A stretch of DNA of 64,000 bases from assembly GCA_963617485.1 (NCBI GenBank), contig CAVEPA010000001.1, positions 181,211 to 245,210 of the forward strand. Direction: 5' to 3'. The stretch is from UBA1757 sp963617485. GTDB lineage: Bacteria; Bacteroidota; Bacteroidia; Bacteroidales; UBA1402. The notes under the pieces were generated by a model. That model was not told the DNA's origin. It did not search any database and was given only the letters and a program-made list of their open reading frames with translations. Positions 25,717-35,700 of this stretch are shown piece after piece (positions within the stretch are counted from its first letter, which is position 1; each line of letters opens with the position of its first letter). The translations under genes were made by a program, and so were the position numbers.

Positions 25717-26139
25717 CTAGTCTTGATAAACCAAGGATAAACGGAAATCCATCACCTCGGGCACCTCGTCCAAATGGTCGGAAGTGGTAACAAAAACCGT
25801 CACTTTGCCCACAGCGTACTGGAAATCGACCGTGCGCGTCCACATTTCCTTGGCCACATTCTGGTAATGGGTAACGTAAGGCAAAGCCTGACGGGCATCG
25901 GGAAAGACGATTTCGCAGGAAACCAAGCCGCTGCCATACACCTTGCGGGTAAGTTCGGGCACATCGAAAGTGGCGGCATAGTACAAAGGCACATCCTCGC
26001 TATGGCAACGTGTCCAGGAATCTGCCGTCAAGGAAATATGCAGCACTTCCTGATTCTCGTAGATATAGTTTTCGTTACCACAGGAGCTGAGTCCAAGGCC
26101 CATAAGGGTAATCAGAAGGGGGAGCAGAAATTTTTTCAT
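25717..26139 (-). CDS. Small lipoprotein of unknown function
   Basis: A 140-residue protein with an SPII signal peptide; the lipobox is LSSC with the modified cysteine at position 20. The mature part is soluble with two segments that look like edge strands (VLHISLTADSW and VMDFRLSLVYQD). I do not recognise the family. A TTG two codons upstream is possible, but the ATG at 26139 follows the panB stop at a distance of two bases (TGACAATG), implying translational coupling. This does not prove a shared function. Confidence 0.7.
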   Translation of the reverse strand: MKKFLLPLLITLMGLGLSSCGNENYIYENQEVLHISLTADSWTRCHSEDVPLYYAATFDVPELTRKVYGSGLVSCEIVFPDARQALPYVTHYQNVAKEMWTRTVDFQYAVGKVTVFVTTSDHLDEVPEVMDFRLSLVYQD

Positions 26140-26141
26140 TG

Positions 26142-26960
26142 TCAATATTGTTCTTTTTCGTTAGGAAAATCGCATCGTTTCACATCTTTTATATAGTCTT
26201 GGGCAGCTTGCACGATGATTTCCTGCAAGTTAGCATAACGGCGCAGGAAACGGGGCGAGAAGGCCTGCGTGATACCCAGCATGTCGTGGGCCACCAGCAC
26301 TTGGCCATCGGTGTGCTGACCGGCACCGATACCGATGGTGGGAATTTTCAGGCTCTCGGTAACTTCCTTGGCCAAAGCGGCGGGAATCTTTTCCATCACC
26401 AGTGCGAAGCAGCCTATTTCCTGTAGCAACAGGGCATCTTCTTTCAGCTTGTTGGCCTCAGCTTCCTCGCGTGCACGCACGGCATAAGTACCGAACTTGT
26501 TGATAGATTGAGGAGTAAGGCCCAGATGCCCCATCACGGGAATACCGGCACAAAGAATGCGTTCGATAGATTCGCGTATTTCGCTGCCGCCTTCCAGCTT
26601 GATGGCATCGGCATGTGTTTCCTTCATGATGCGGATGGCGCTGGCCAGAGCTTCTTTGGAATTACCTTGATAGCTGCCAAAGGGCATGTCAATCACTACC
26701 ATAGCTCGGTTCACACCGCGTACTACCGACTTGCCGTGATAAATCATCTGGTCGAGCGTTATCGGCAAGGTGGTGATATTGCCAGCCATGACATTTGAGG
26801 CGGAATCGCCTACCAATATTACGTCCATGCCCGACTGGTCGATAAGTTTGGCCATGGAGTAATCGTAAGATGTCAGCATGGCAATCTTCTCGCCACGCTG
26901 TTTCATTTCCCACAGACGGTGGGTTGTCACTTTCCGTGAGTCTTCTTGATGTACAGACAT
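26142..26960 (-). CDS. panB: 3-methyl-2-oxobutanoate hydroxymethyltransferase
   Basis: Ketopantoate hydroxymethyltransferase, 272 residues, which makes ketopantoate from alpha-ketoisovalerate with methylene-tetrahydrofolate, the first committed step to pantothenate and CoA. Metal and substrate residues are visible: D52 in GDSASNV, D91 in VIDMPFG, and the catalytic E190 in VMEKIP. Family motifs GHLGLTPQS and IGIGAGQHTDGQVLV are intact. It lies 33 bases after the esterase gene on the same strand. The one-carbon donor it uses is also the product of the glycine cleavage system encoded at 58-62 kb, but they are not cotranscribed. Confidence 0.97.
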   Translation of the reverse strand: MSVHQEDSRKVTTHRLWEMKQRGEKIAMLTSYDYSMAKLIDQSGMDVILVGDSASNVMAGNITTLPITLDQMIYHGKSVVRGVNRAMVVIDMPFGSYQGNSKEALASAIRIMKETHADAIKLEGGSEIRESIERILCAGIPVMGHLGLTPQSINKFGTYAVRAREEAEANKLKEDALLLQEIGCFALVMEKIPAALAKEVTESLKIPTIGIGAGQHTDGQVLVAHDMLGITQAFSPRFLRRYANLQEIIVQAAQDYIKDVKRCDFPNEKEQY

Positions 26961-26974
26961 TTCAGATTGTTTTT

Positions 26975-26988
26975 GTCAGTATACTGAC
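26975..26988. repeat. Perfect 14-bp palindrome between esterase and panB
   Basis: GTCAGTATACTGAC is its own reverse complement. It fills most of the 33-base gap before panB and is flanked by five T bases on one side. It could be an operator for a dimeric regulator or a weak hairpin; no T tract follows on the minus strand. Confidence 0.5.
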
Positions 26989-26993
26989 GTTAC

Positions 26994-28304
26994 TTATTTG
27001 CATTGCGACTTCATCCAGGCGTTGGCTCTGTCGTTGGTGGCAGGGAAGCGCCAATGGCCCGATGAAGGCGTGATTTCGATGGTTTTAGGAGCTGTTATCT
27101 GGTTGATGGCCGCCGCAACCGAAGTTGGCGGGCAAGTGCCATCGTTGTAACCGTAGGAATAAAAGCCCGGCACCTTGATACGACGTGCAAAGTTGAGCAC
27201 ATCGTAATAGGAAAGGGTCTCGAACATCTTGTCGGTGGAAACGGTAGTCTGCTGCTTGCTGCCCGGTGAGAACATGCGAGGCCAGCCCCCTGCCCTATCA
27301 GCATAGACATAACCGGACAAATCGCAGAGTGCGGGATAAAAGGCGGCCAGAAAATCGATGCGCGGGTCGAGGGCGGCAGCCACAATAGAAAGCGCTCCAC
27401 CCTGGCTTCCTCCCGTGACGGCCACGTTCTCGCCGTCAAAGTTGGGCAAGGATGTCAGAAAGTCGATGCAGCGCACCAGTCCGGAATAGACCCGGCGATA
27501 ATAGTAGTTATCCTTGCTGTCCAAACCGATATAGGCATAGTCGCCACCATTCAAGGCTGCGCGGCGAGCCACAAAGTCTTCGTCGGTGGCATCCATAGGA
27601 AGTTCGTTGATACCAATGGTAAGGGTGATGAAACCAAGCTCGGCAAACTGTGGCGTGGGATTGATGCGCTTCACGCCAGCTCCCGGCGGGTGCAGCATCA
27701 CCGGATGCTTTTCCTGGTCGTTGGGTTCCTGCAGATAGCCATAGATGTAACGGCCCTTTTCGTAGTGCTGTATTTTCACCATCGACACTTTGACGCGCTC
27801 GGTACTTTTGTCGGGCAGGGGAACGATTTCGACTTCCATCGGTATCTTGGAAGTCTGCTTGAGCGTCTTGGCCCAAAAGGCATCGAAGTCGGCAGGCTGC
27901 GGAATGCTTGGTTCGATAAGTTGGGGTGCGAAACCCACCTTGACATCATCGCGGAAACTTTCGCCGTCGTAAACGAATTTCACTTTGCAGAAACGGAAAC
28001 CGGGCTTGTGCATCGTTCCGAAGGGCACCAGAGCCTCACCGTTGCACATAAGCACCACACCCGAAGTGTCGGCCGGCATACCGTCGGGGCCGGCAGTGAA
28101 ATGAATCTGGATATTGTCGACAGCATTGCCGCCGGCCCAAGCCGAGACTTTCAGCGCTGCCGCCTCACCCAAATCGTAAAGGGCATTGTGGTGCGTGGGG
28201 GTTACCAAAAAGTCGACATAGCCTCTGCGGGCCTTGGTCTGCGCAGCGGCAGAAAACACAAGGGCAAGCGCCAACACGGCCAAGGATATCTTTCTAATCA
28301 TCAT
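26994..28304 (-). CDS. Secreted acetyl-xylan-esterase-like alpha/beta hydrolase
   Basis: A 436-residue exported hydrolase with a signal peptide cleaved near AAAQ (residue 21). After an N-terminal beta domain (about 25-130) comes an AXE1/CE7-like alpha/beta-hydrolase domain. The catalytic triad can be placed: S300 in VTGGSQGGA, D388 in YNDGTCPP, and H417 in PSSGHWRF. CE7 enzymes remove acetyl groups from oligosaccharides. In this locus acetylated pectin oligosaccharides are a likelier substrate than xylan. It starts three bases after the SGNH esterase stop, so the two are likely coupled. Confidence 0.85.
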   Translation of the reverse strand: MMIRKISLAVLALALVFSAAAQTKARRGYVDFLVTPTHHNALYDLGEAAALKVSAWAGGNAVDNIQIHFTAGPDGMPADTSGVVLMCNGEALVPFGTMHKPGFRFCKVKFVYDGESFRDDVKVGFAPQLIEPSIPQPADFDAFWAKTLKQTSKIPMEVEIVPLPDKSTERVKVSMVKIQHYEKGRYIYGYLQEPNDQEKHPVMLHPPGAGVKRINPTPQFAELGFITLTIGINELPMDATDEDFVARRAALNGGDYAYIGLDSKDNYYYRRVYSGLVRCIDFLTSLPNFDGENVAVTGGSQGGALSIVAAALDPRIDFLAAFYPALCDLSGYVYADRAGGWPRMFSPGSKQQTTVSTDKMFETLSYYDVLNFARRIKVPGFYSYGYNDGTCPPTSVAAAINQITAPKTIEITPSSGHWRFPATNDRANAWMKSQCK

Positions 28305-28307
28305 CTG

Positions 28308-29177
28308 TCAATAAATAGTGGGGAGCTGATATTGCAACACTTTGGCAATACGGTACTGACCTTCGGTACTTGGATGCAGGCGGTCGGTGGCGGCAATCTT
28401 GATAAAAGGAATGTTCGAATCGAGATTGGGCACGATACCCGAATTTGCATAAAGGTCTACCACAGGCACCGACCAATAGGCGGCCGCCTGTTTCATAACG
28501 GACACATACTCTTCCAGGAAACGGCCTTGCGCGTTGCAATAATATTCGTCAGGCTGCACATTCTTGTCGTTGAATTTGGCATACCCACGGTGTATGGGTG
28601 TCATCATCACAATGCTCTTGTCGGGATATTGCGTGCGCAGGTAAGAAAGTGCCTGATTGAGGCGTCCGCAGAAGGTGGAATCGCACATAACCGGTTTGCG
28701 GTGCAGCCGTTCGGCCATACCGCCGCCACGCACCTGGACCGTTTGTTTTTCGTATTCAAAGAACTCGCCAATCGGCACCCCAGCGTTATAATCGTTAGTG
28801 CCCGCAAAGATAATAATTGCATCGATATTATCGGCATGCTCCTGCCAAAGGCTTTGCGCCTGACGGAATATCTGATGCCACTGATGGCCACTGTGGGCAT
28901 AGTTGTAGCATTCCTTGAATCCCATCAGTTCGCTCAAGTATTCCCACCAGAGCAGCATATCGGGTCCCAGGGTACGCTTGTCGGTCATCGAGTCACCCAA
29001 GATGCCCACACAACGCCCTGCCCAATGGGTTTTCAGCGTTTTTTCCTTTTTTGTCAGACGCACATTTTCGTGCTGGTACGAGGCTTGCTGTTGCGTCGTT
29101 TCTTGTGCTTGCAAAGGCAGGCCGGCCGTCATCATCAACAACACCAAACCCGCACAAAACAGTTTCGATTTTTTCAT
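28308..29177 (-). CDS. Secreted SGNH/GDSL esterase
   Basis: A 289-residue SGNH hydrolase with a signal peptide (cleavage near PLQAQ, residue 25). All four blocks are identifiable: S63 in ILGDSMT, the oxyanion glycine region YAHSGHQW, N128 in FAGTNDY, and D265/H268 in DRLHPSTEGQ. SGNH enzymes in pectin loci deacetylate rhamnogalacturonan or homogalacturonan; the exact substrate cannot be told. It begins one base after the PL1 stop (TAAGATG) and is followed by the CE7-like gene, giving a lyase-esterase-esterase series. Confidence 0.87.
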   Translation of the reverse strand: MKKSKLFCAGLVLLMMTAGLPLQAQETTQQQASYQHENVRLTKKEKTLKTHWAGRCVGILGDSMTDKRTLGPDMLLWWEYLSELMGFKECYNYAHSGHQWHQIFRQAQSLWQEHADNIDAIIIFAGTNDYNAGVPIGEFFEYEKQTVQVRGGGMAERLHRKPVMCDSTFCGRLNQALSYLRTQYPDKSIVMMTPIHRGYAKFNDKNVQPDEYYCNAQGRFLEEYVSVMKQAAAYWSVPVVDLYANSGIVPNLDSNIPFIKIAATDRLHPSTEGQYRIAKVLQYQLPTIY

Positions 29178-29178
29178 C

Positions 29179-32100
29179 TTATTTAACCATTAATTTCCAG
29201 ACCGATTCCCGACTGTCATCGCCATAACGCACGATGTACAGTCCACTGGGCAGCGACAGCTCCTGACGGCCGGCCTGCAACTGTTGCCTTAGGCAACACT
29301 CGCCCAAAAGATTATACACGCTCAAAGTGGCAGCAGCAGGGCTTTCCACCACCAGCAGATTGGCCAAAGGCGCGTAAATGAGCGGCTTGCCGACCGCAGC
29401 AGGTTCCAGCTCAGTGGCCTGGTTGCTCACCAGTAGCTTGGTAACGGTAATACTGCCCGACGAAAGCGTGGGTGCGATAATCTTCACGAAGCGCGATTCG
29501 GGATTCAACGGATATTCCACGTCTATGGGAAAATCGGCAGCCTTAAACTGACGTATGGTGCGCCAACCGGGTGTCACATCGGGGTTACGGGTTTCCTGCA
29601 GATTGAATACCACCGTGCCCGAACCCGTATAGCTGGCCTGAAGCGCAACGGTTTTGGCCTCTTGATTGAAATATCCCATCAGCTTGTCCTTGACCGTCGT
29701 CATTACCGCCGAAGTAGATGTAATGCCGCCAGTTGCCTGCACCCAATGCGGAAAATCGTTCTGCTTGGCCTGCACGTAGCCACTCTCGCCGATAAAGGGA
29801 GCCATCGCGTCGAAAGGAGCAAAGTCCATGGGCATCGCGGTGGCAGCCTTGCCGTAATGCGTGTCGCCATCAACTTTGGCAACCGGAAAATCGCAGGTGG
29901 TAAAGCTGAAACTTCCGCTGAAAGTCTTGGTGCCGTAATAATCGACAATATTGCCCAGATTGATAGTATAGGCCGTATTGGGGGCCAAGCCGCTGTATGC
30001 GACCGTCAGCGTCTTGCCGGAAGTAGAAGCGCTCAGCTGTTCGAACTGCGTGGTATTGATAGAAATGCCTCCATTGTACTTGATATCCTGATTGAATACA
30101 AACTGCATACTGCCATCGCTGTAGGAAACGTTCTCGCTGGCCGGTTTGGTGCTGATTTCGATGGGAATTTCACTGATATCAGGCGTATAGGCATCGATGC
30201 TGATATCGTTGATATTGAATTTCTGCGAGTTGTTGTCGATTTTGAAAATAACCTTTTCACTGCCTGCATACAGATATTCGAACTTGAAAGTGCGCTTGGC
30301 AGCCGCCATCTGCATGGCCAAAGCCTGCGTTTCCACGCCAGCGGCTATCATCTTCAGATTCACCGTCTTGGACGACTTGTCGGGATTGCCCAAATAAAGC
30401 GTGATGCGGCAGGGCCCTTGCACCTGAGGCAGTTGCAGATAGCCGCCGGCAGCTGTCGTATAGAATTGCACGCAACGGGCCGTGGCCCCGGCATCGCTCT
30501 GCGAATAAGGACCGTAATCTTGCGAGGTGGACGAAGCCACATTGGCGCCCGACATGGCAATGATGCGAATAGCTTTACTGCCCGTGCCGAAGGTCATGCC
30601 GGCCACTGTCTTAGTAGTATTGGCTGCATTGATGATATTGGTATTGTCCGTGATGCTGCCGTAGGCCGAAACCCAAGCCAGCGGTTTGGTGGCGAAATCG
30701 GTATAGAACAGCTGGCCGCCCGGAACAGCATCGAAACTCCAAACCGTACCGGTGGTGCTGCCCATATCATTGGTGGCATCCACACGCCAATAGTAAACCT
30801 GGCTGGCAATCAAGTCTTTGGAATAAGTAAAAGTGGTGGTCTTCAAGTTGCGCGCCACTTGCACCAAGCTGTCTGCCTTGGTACCGATAAACACGTTGTA
30901 ATAGAGCGTGCCGCCATAGCTGTTGGTCTTATTTTCCCAAGTGAGCTTCAGTTTGTTGGCCACGCCGTAAGAGCCTTGGTCTTCAGGGCTCGGGTTGATA
31001 CTGGGACGCGGCAATTCGGGGTCGCCTATGGTGCTAACTTTCAAAACATTGCTGTACGCCGACACGATATTGCCATTCAAAGCTTTCACGCGAAACCAAT
31101 AAGCCGTTTCAGGGCTCAAATCATCGACAGCGTACTGCGTGACATTGGCTGCGAGCGTGTCCAAGACCGCATACTTGCTGCCATCGGTCGATTTTTCCAG
31201 CACGAAGGCCGTTTCATCGCTGGCATTGTCGGTCCAGCGCAGCGTCAAAGTGGTTTTGGTAATAGCCGATGCACTCAGCGAGGAGGGCGATTTCACATAA
31301 GGATAGGCAGCGGTGATGCTGAAAGAATAGTTCTCGATATTGGCATAGCCGTTGGCGGCTATTTGCATGGCATCGGAAGCATCGTTGGGATTGAGGCCGT
31401 TGGCGATTTCCCACTCATCGGGCATCGCGTCACCATCGCTATCGAGCGGCTTGACACCACTGTAAAGCACACCCGTGCCCTTGTGAGGCAGGTCTTTTTC
31501 GGAAGAAATGCCGCCCGTAGTACCCTTGGTACCCAGCGAAACAAGTTCATCGATAAGGTATTGGTCCACTTGATCACGTACGGGCAGGCTCGGACCGACG
31601 CTATCGATAATCCAGGCCAAAGCGTCCTGAGCCGACATCACCGAAGCAATGGCAGGATGCGCCTGCGGGCGGGCTGTGGCGTAATTGTCCCAAGTAGCCC
31701 AGTCTTTGATTTGCGTACTGCCCGAATAGGGATGAGCCACCAGCGAGCCGTCGAGCTTACCATTGGCATTGCTGTCGTAATAGTTGCCGTCGCCGTAATA
31801 AGTAAAGGTAACAGTTCCCCGGGTAAAGGGTTCAGTGGCGCCATTCCATGGTCCTTTGATAAAATAGTTGTTGCGGATGTCGGCCCAAGAGGTGGCCTCG
31901 GTATCACCCATAATATAGCAGCCACCCCCACCCCAGTTGTAGACCACATTGTTGACATACTGGTGCAAGCCTTTCACCTTGGGATTACGGGTCTTGTTCT
32001 CGATAAAGAGGTTGCGGAACTGCGTGACACCGCCGTTGGTCTGAATAAGGCCGCCGCAAGAATGCGTCTGCAAGCCTTGTCCGATGATAGAGTTCTGGAT

Positions 32101-32619
32101 GGTGATATTGGTGGGTTCCGTGCCCTTGTTGTCCCAAGAGATGGAGAAAGTTTCGTCGCGGCCCCAAAGTGCGGAGATATGATCGAAAATCATATTCTGT
32201 CCGTTGGCCACGCCCACGGCATCTTTGCCCGAAGTACCGCCCACGCCCATACGCATGCGCAAATAACGCACTATCACGTTGTTAGCTCCCGAGAAGGAGA
32301 TACGGTCGCCATAAATCTGCACGCCTTCGCCAGGAGCCGTCTGACCCAAGATGGTGAGGTTGTTCTTGATAACCAGGGCTGAGTTCAGATTGATGGTACC
32401 GCAGACATCGAACACGATGATACGGTTGGCCACAGATACGGCATCGCGGAACGAACCCGTGCCGGAGTCGTTCAGATTGGTAACATGATACAGGCTGCCA
32501 TTTCGGCCACCAACGGCATAACGTCCAAAGCCCTCGGCTCCGGGAAAAGCCAGCTGCTGGGCATCAAGCTGAAACAGGCCCATAAGCCCAATCATCAACA
32601 CCAAGATACATTTCTTCAT
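29179..32619 (-). CDS. PL1-type pectate lyase with FnIII modules and T9SS sorting domain
   Basis: A 1146-residue secreted enzyme. Order: signal peptide (1-20); PL1-like right-handed beta-helix (about 22-340) beginning AFPGAEGFGRYAVGGRNG, with NVIVRYLRMRMG, the calcium-site stretch AVGVANGQNMIFDHISALW and a likely catalytic Arg in ENKTRNPKVKG; a Ca-binding DSDGDAMPDEWE segment (about 393-435); FnIII (about 446-533); a second FnIII-like domain (540-632); a further beta module (633-800); a Big_5-like Ig domain (about 835-925); a module of about 130 residues; and a type A T9SS C-terminal domain (about 1075-1146) ending LYIVRYGDDSRESVWKLMVK. PL1 enzymes cleave polygalacturonate by beta-elimination. 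The CTD implies export across the outer membrane and attachment to the surface by T9SS machinery encoded elsewhere. Confidence 0.88.
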   Translation of the reverse strand: MKKCILVLMIGLMGLFQLDAQQLAFPGAEGFGRYAVGGRNGSLYHVTNLNDSGTGSFRDAVSVANRIIVFDVCGTINLNSALVIKNNLTILGQTAPGEGVQIYGDRISFSGANNVIVRYLRMRMGVGGTSGKDAVGVANGQNMIFDHISALWGRDETFSISWDNKGTEPTNITIQNSIIGQGLQTHSCGGLIQTNGGVTQFRNLFIENKTRNPKVKGLHQYVNNVVYNWGGGGCYIMGDTEATSWADIRNNYFIKGPWNGATEPFTRGTVTFTYYGDGNYYDSNANGKLDGSLVAHPYSGSTQIKDWATWDNYATARPQAHPAIASVMSAQDALAWIIDSVGPSLPVRDQVDQYLIDELVSLGTKGTTGGISSEKDLPHKGTGVLYSGVKPLDSDGDAMPDEWEIANGLNPNDASDAMQIAANGYANIENYSFSITAAYPYVKSPSSLSASAITKTTLTLRWTDNASDETAFVLEKSTDGSKYAVLDTLAANVTQYAVDDLSPETAYWFRVKALNGNIVSAYSNVLKVSTIGDPELPRPSINPSPEDQGSYGVANKLKLTWENKTNSYGGTLYYNVFIGTKADSLVQVARNLKTTTFTYSKDLIASQVYYWRVDATNDMGSTTGTVWSFDAVPGGQLFYTDFATKPLAWVSAYGSITDNTNIINAANTTKTVAGMTFGTGSKAIRIIAMSGANVASSTSQDYGPYSQSDAGATARCVQFYTTAAGGYLQLPQVQGPCRITLYLGNPDKSSKTVNLKMIAAGVETQALAMQMAAAKRTFKFEYLYAGSEKVIFKIDNNSQKFNINDISIDAYTPDISEIPIEISTKPASENVSYSDGSMQFVFNQDIKYNGGISINTTQFEQLSASTSGKTLTVAYSGLAPNTAYTINLGNIVDYYGTKTFSGSFSFTTCDFPVAKVDGDTHYGKAATAMPMDFAPFDAMAPFIGESGYVQAKQNDFPHWVQATGGITSTSAVMTTVKDKLMGYFNQEAKTVALQASYTGSGTVVFNLQETRNPDVTPGWRTIRQFKAADFPIDVEYPLNPESRFVKIIAPTLSSGSITVTKLLVSNQATELEPAAVGKPLIYAPLANLLVVESPAAATLSVYNLLGECCLRQQLQAGRQELSLPSGLYIVRYGDDSRESVWKLMVK

Positions 32620-32660
32620 CGTTGTAGATTTCGTTGAAAGTGAAGATGTTAAAAATAGTT

Positions 32661-32688
32661 CCGGGGCGGGCGGTCAAGCCCGCCCCGG
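32661..32688. other. GC-rich hairpin ahead of the pectate lyase gene
   Basis: An 11-bp, all-G/C stem (32661-32671 with 32678-32688) with a six-base loop. On the minus strand it is followed by AACTATTTTT, so the T run is offset by five bases. It lies between the T9SS repeat-protein gene and the PL1 gene. It could be a terminator, or a stabilising 5' hairpin for the transcript started at the adjacent -7 element. Confidence 0.65.
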
Positions 32689-32700
32689 TATTTGGGGAAG

Positions 32701-32708
32701 CAAAGATA
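32701..32708 (-). promoter_or_regulatory. Putative -7 element for the pectate lyase-esterase unit
   Basis: TATCTTTG on the minus strand matches TAnnTTTG and is identical to the -7 box before rpsL. It lies just after the stop of the upstream gene. The -33 region has only TTGA at 21 bases. The start would fall immediately before the GC-rich hairpin. Confidence 0.5.
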
Positions 32709-32712
32709 TGCC

Positions 32713-35700
32713 TTATTTTGCAATTGCTTTCAATACTTCGGTCGAATTGTCACCGGTAACCTTAACAAGAACAAAGCCTTGTGCAGGAACGAAGAGTTCA
32801 TCGCCGGAAGCCTGAATCATGGCAACGCGACGGCCCGAAAGATTGAAGACCTCAACCTTGTTGCCTGCATTCAAACCGCGCAGCATCAAACCGCCGTTCA
32901 CCTGCATGGCCTGAAGTTTGCTTTCGACAGCGTCTTCGAGGGCGACAGGATTATTGTCTACCTTGTAGCCGGTAACGATGATGGAAGAAGTGCTGGAAGC
33001 CTTGACGGGCTTAATCTTGATAAAGCGGCAACCGGGAGTCAAAGCGAAGGCGAAGCAACGTTCGTTCTCACCCAAATCCCAATCGTCGATAACACGGATG
33101 GTTCTCCAAGTAACCACACCGGCTTCAGCAGGAGATTCCTGTACAGCCAGCAACATATCCTTGCCGGTTGCCTTGGCCCATACGTACAGTGCCTGAGCAT
33201 CGCCCACGAAAGCAGCCATCAGTTTGTTGCCCGTGTTGCTCGAAGTCCAAGTAACGGCACCATCGGCAAAGGAACCTTCCTTATACTGGCACCACAAAGG
33301 ATAAGTATTGGTATTGCCTTCGCTAAGAGGCTTTTCTTCGATAGGCAAGGTTGTATTGGGCTTACCGTTCAAAGCAACGGAATCGACAAGTGTCTTGTCA
33401 TAACCTTGTGTCTTGAAGCTAACACTGAAAGCTTCGGCAGGATTGCCATAGGCATCGGTAATGGCACCTTGGGGAACAGTCAGCGTGTAGTCGGTTTCGA
33501 AATTCAAACCATAGTAAGACAAGGTAACCACTGCGCCGCTGGCAGAAGCGATAATCTTTTCGAATTGCGTCTGGTTGATGCTGGCCTGACCGGCAACCTT
33601 CACGTTTTCGCTATAGGTAAGCGTTACGCTACCATCGGCCCAAGAGATTTCGGCAGCATCGGCCAAGGAGCTGTTGCTCAGGACGGGAGCCACATTGTCG
33701 AGCAGATAATTGGCCTTGAAAGCAGCGGTGGGCTTGTTGTCGTAAGCGTCCAGAAGGGCACCTTCGGGAATAACCAGATCGTAGCTGACAGCTTCATTGC
33801 TCAGACCCGAGAAGTTGATGGTGACGGTCTTGTCGTCGATAACCGGTTCGAATACCTTGCCGCCCATGGTGATATCACCCGTACCGCGCAAAACGGTCTT
33901 GTCGAAGGTGAGCACAATACTGCCCGAAGTACCTACATAGCTGCCGTCAACGGGGTTGACAGACTTGATAGCTGCAACAGCGCTACCGTACTTACCGCTG
34001 GCAGTGTTGGAAATAACGGTGATGGTACCACAGATAGACTTGTCTGCACCTTCAGCCCACTGAGGATCGTTGAAGAGGTTGCTGTAGTCGATTTCCAGAC
34101 CTTCTTGACAAACAATCTTGCATTCGCCCTGCAGGGTGGCGTTGGAGTTGGTAGCCTCGTTGTAGGGAACCAGAATGCGGAACTGGTCGCCGGCTTTTAC
34201 GGTATTTTCTTCAACGAAGAATTCAATGGTGGCATTGCCGTCGAAAGTGGTTTCTCCGTAATATACAATCTGGTCGCAACGACCCTGACCCAAACCTATC
34301 TTAAGATGGGCGTTCTCGCCAAAGTTGACGTTGGCGTTCTGGAACTGGATAGCACCGATGCTGTTGTTGATGGTGCTGTCGCCGGGTTCCAAGATACCGT
34401 CGATGGTAGCGATGCTGGCAGCGGTGAAAACGGGGTTACCCTTCAGGGCGGCACCCTTGCTTACGCTTACCGTACCGTTGGTAGTTGCCTGACCCAGAAT
34501 GGTGAGCGAGCCGGCTCTTACATTGTAGCTACCGTTGTTGGACAGCTTGCTGTTGGTCAAACGCCAGTCGCCGGTACCTTCCTTGTAGATGTTGGTAGCC
34601 TTGGCGGTTTTCTTGTAACCGGTGTTGTTGATAACGCCTTCGAAAACTTCGTTGGTATTCAGACCACCGATAAAGTAGTTGGCTTCGTAAGAACCTCTCT
34701 GTTGGCAACCGGCACCCAGTACTGATGAAGCCGAACCTGCGAGAGCACCGATACGCATCACGTTCTTATCGTTCGAAGGATAAGCGTTCTGGGCAACAGA
34801 GGCGCTCATATTGCCACCGGCGTAGAAATAGGCATTGTCGCCAAGCACCACTTTGGCTTTGGGGAAACCATAAGCCACGCGGGTCGTGTAAGTGTAGCCT
34901 TCGTCTTTCACCTTGGCAGAATCGATGGTATAGGCATCGCGACGATAAACGTCAACAAGGTTGCCGTTGACATCCCATTCAGCAATACCCAGCGTGTCGC
35001 AGAAAATGAAATTAGCCGCACCGCTCTTGTCAAGAGGATTGGATACAAAGGGCTTTACAGTACCTTCAAAATCAATCCAGTCGCACATGAAGTGTTCGCG
35101 CAGATACTGGTCGCCTAAATTCAGAACGGAGGTCTTTCCGCCAATAACCTTACCGGAATAAACCAAGTTACGGTCAAAAATAACAGTAGCTTCGGCATCG
35201 TCTTCAACAATGATGTCGGTAGTGATGTTCTCGTAGCCGTGCTTGTCGGTGGTACCGGCAGCAAAGGTCAGCGTAGCGCCGTTCTTAAGCGTTACCTGCG
35301 GACCCAGCACCTGTTCTTCGATGTTGTTGCTTGAAGCGGCAGGACCGCTCACGGTAACAGTACCGGCTTCGAGAACGGAGCCCTTGTCGAACCAGAACCA
35401 GAAATCCTGGCCCTTGAGCGTCAGGTTGCCGCTACCCTTCTTGATAAACTGACCGGCGCTGTGCACACCTGCATCGGTGCTGTCGGCCACGATGGAATAA
35501 TTCTGGTCGGATTCGAAAGTGAAACCGGCAACATTGACAGAGTCGTTCAGACGGATATAACGCTGGACGGCACCCAAAGAGTCCGGAGCGATGTAAACAC
35601 TGCTTCCGTCAACCCAAGGAGTGGCCATTTCACCTTCCATCCAGTTGACAGAAGTCTCATTCCACAGAGAATCGCCGGCAGCGCCATTCCACTGCAGGGT

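Noticed and set aside
29662..32382. A 906-codon open frame on the plus strand, opposite the pectate lyase gene
   Set aside because: It is antisense to a gene with signal peptide, PL1 motifs and a T9SS domain. The protein is low in recognisable motifs and its openness comes from codon bias on the other strand.
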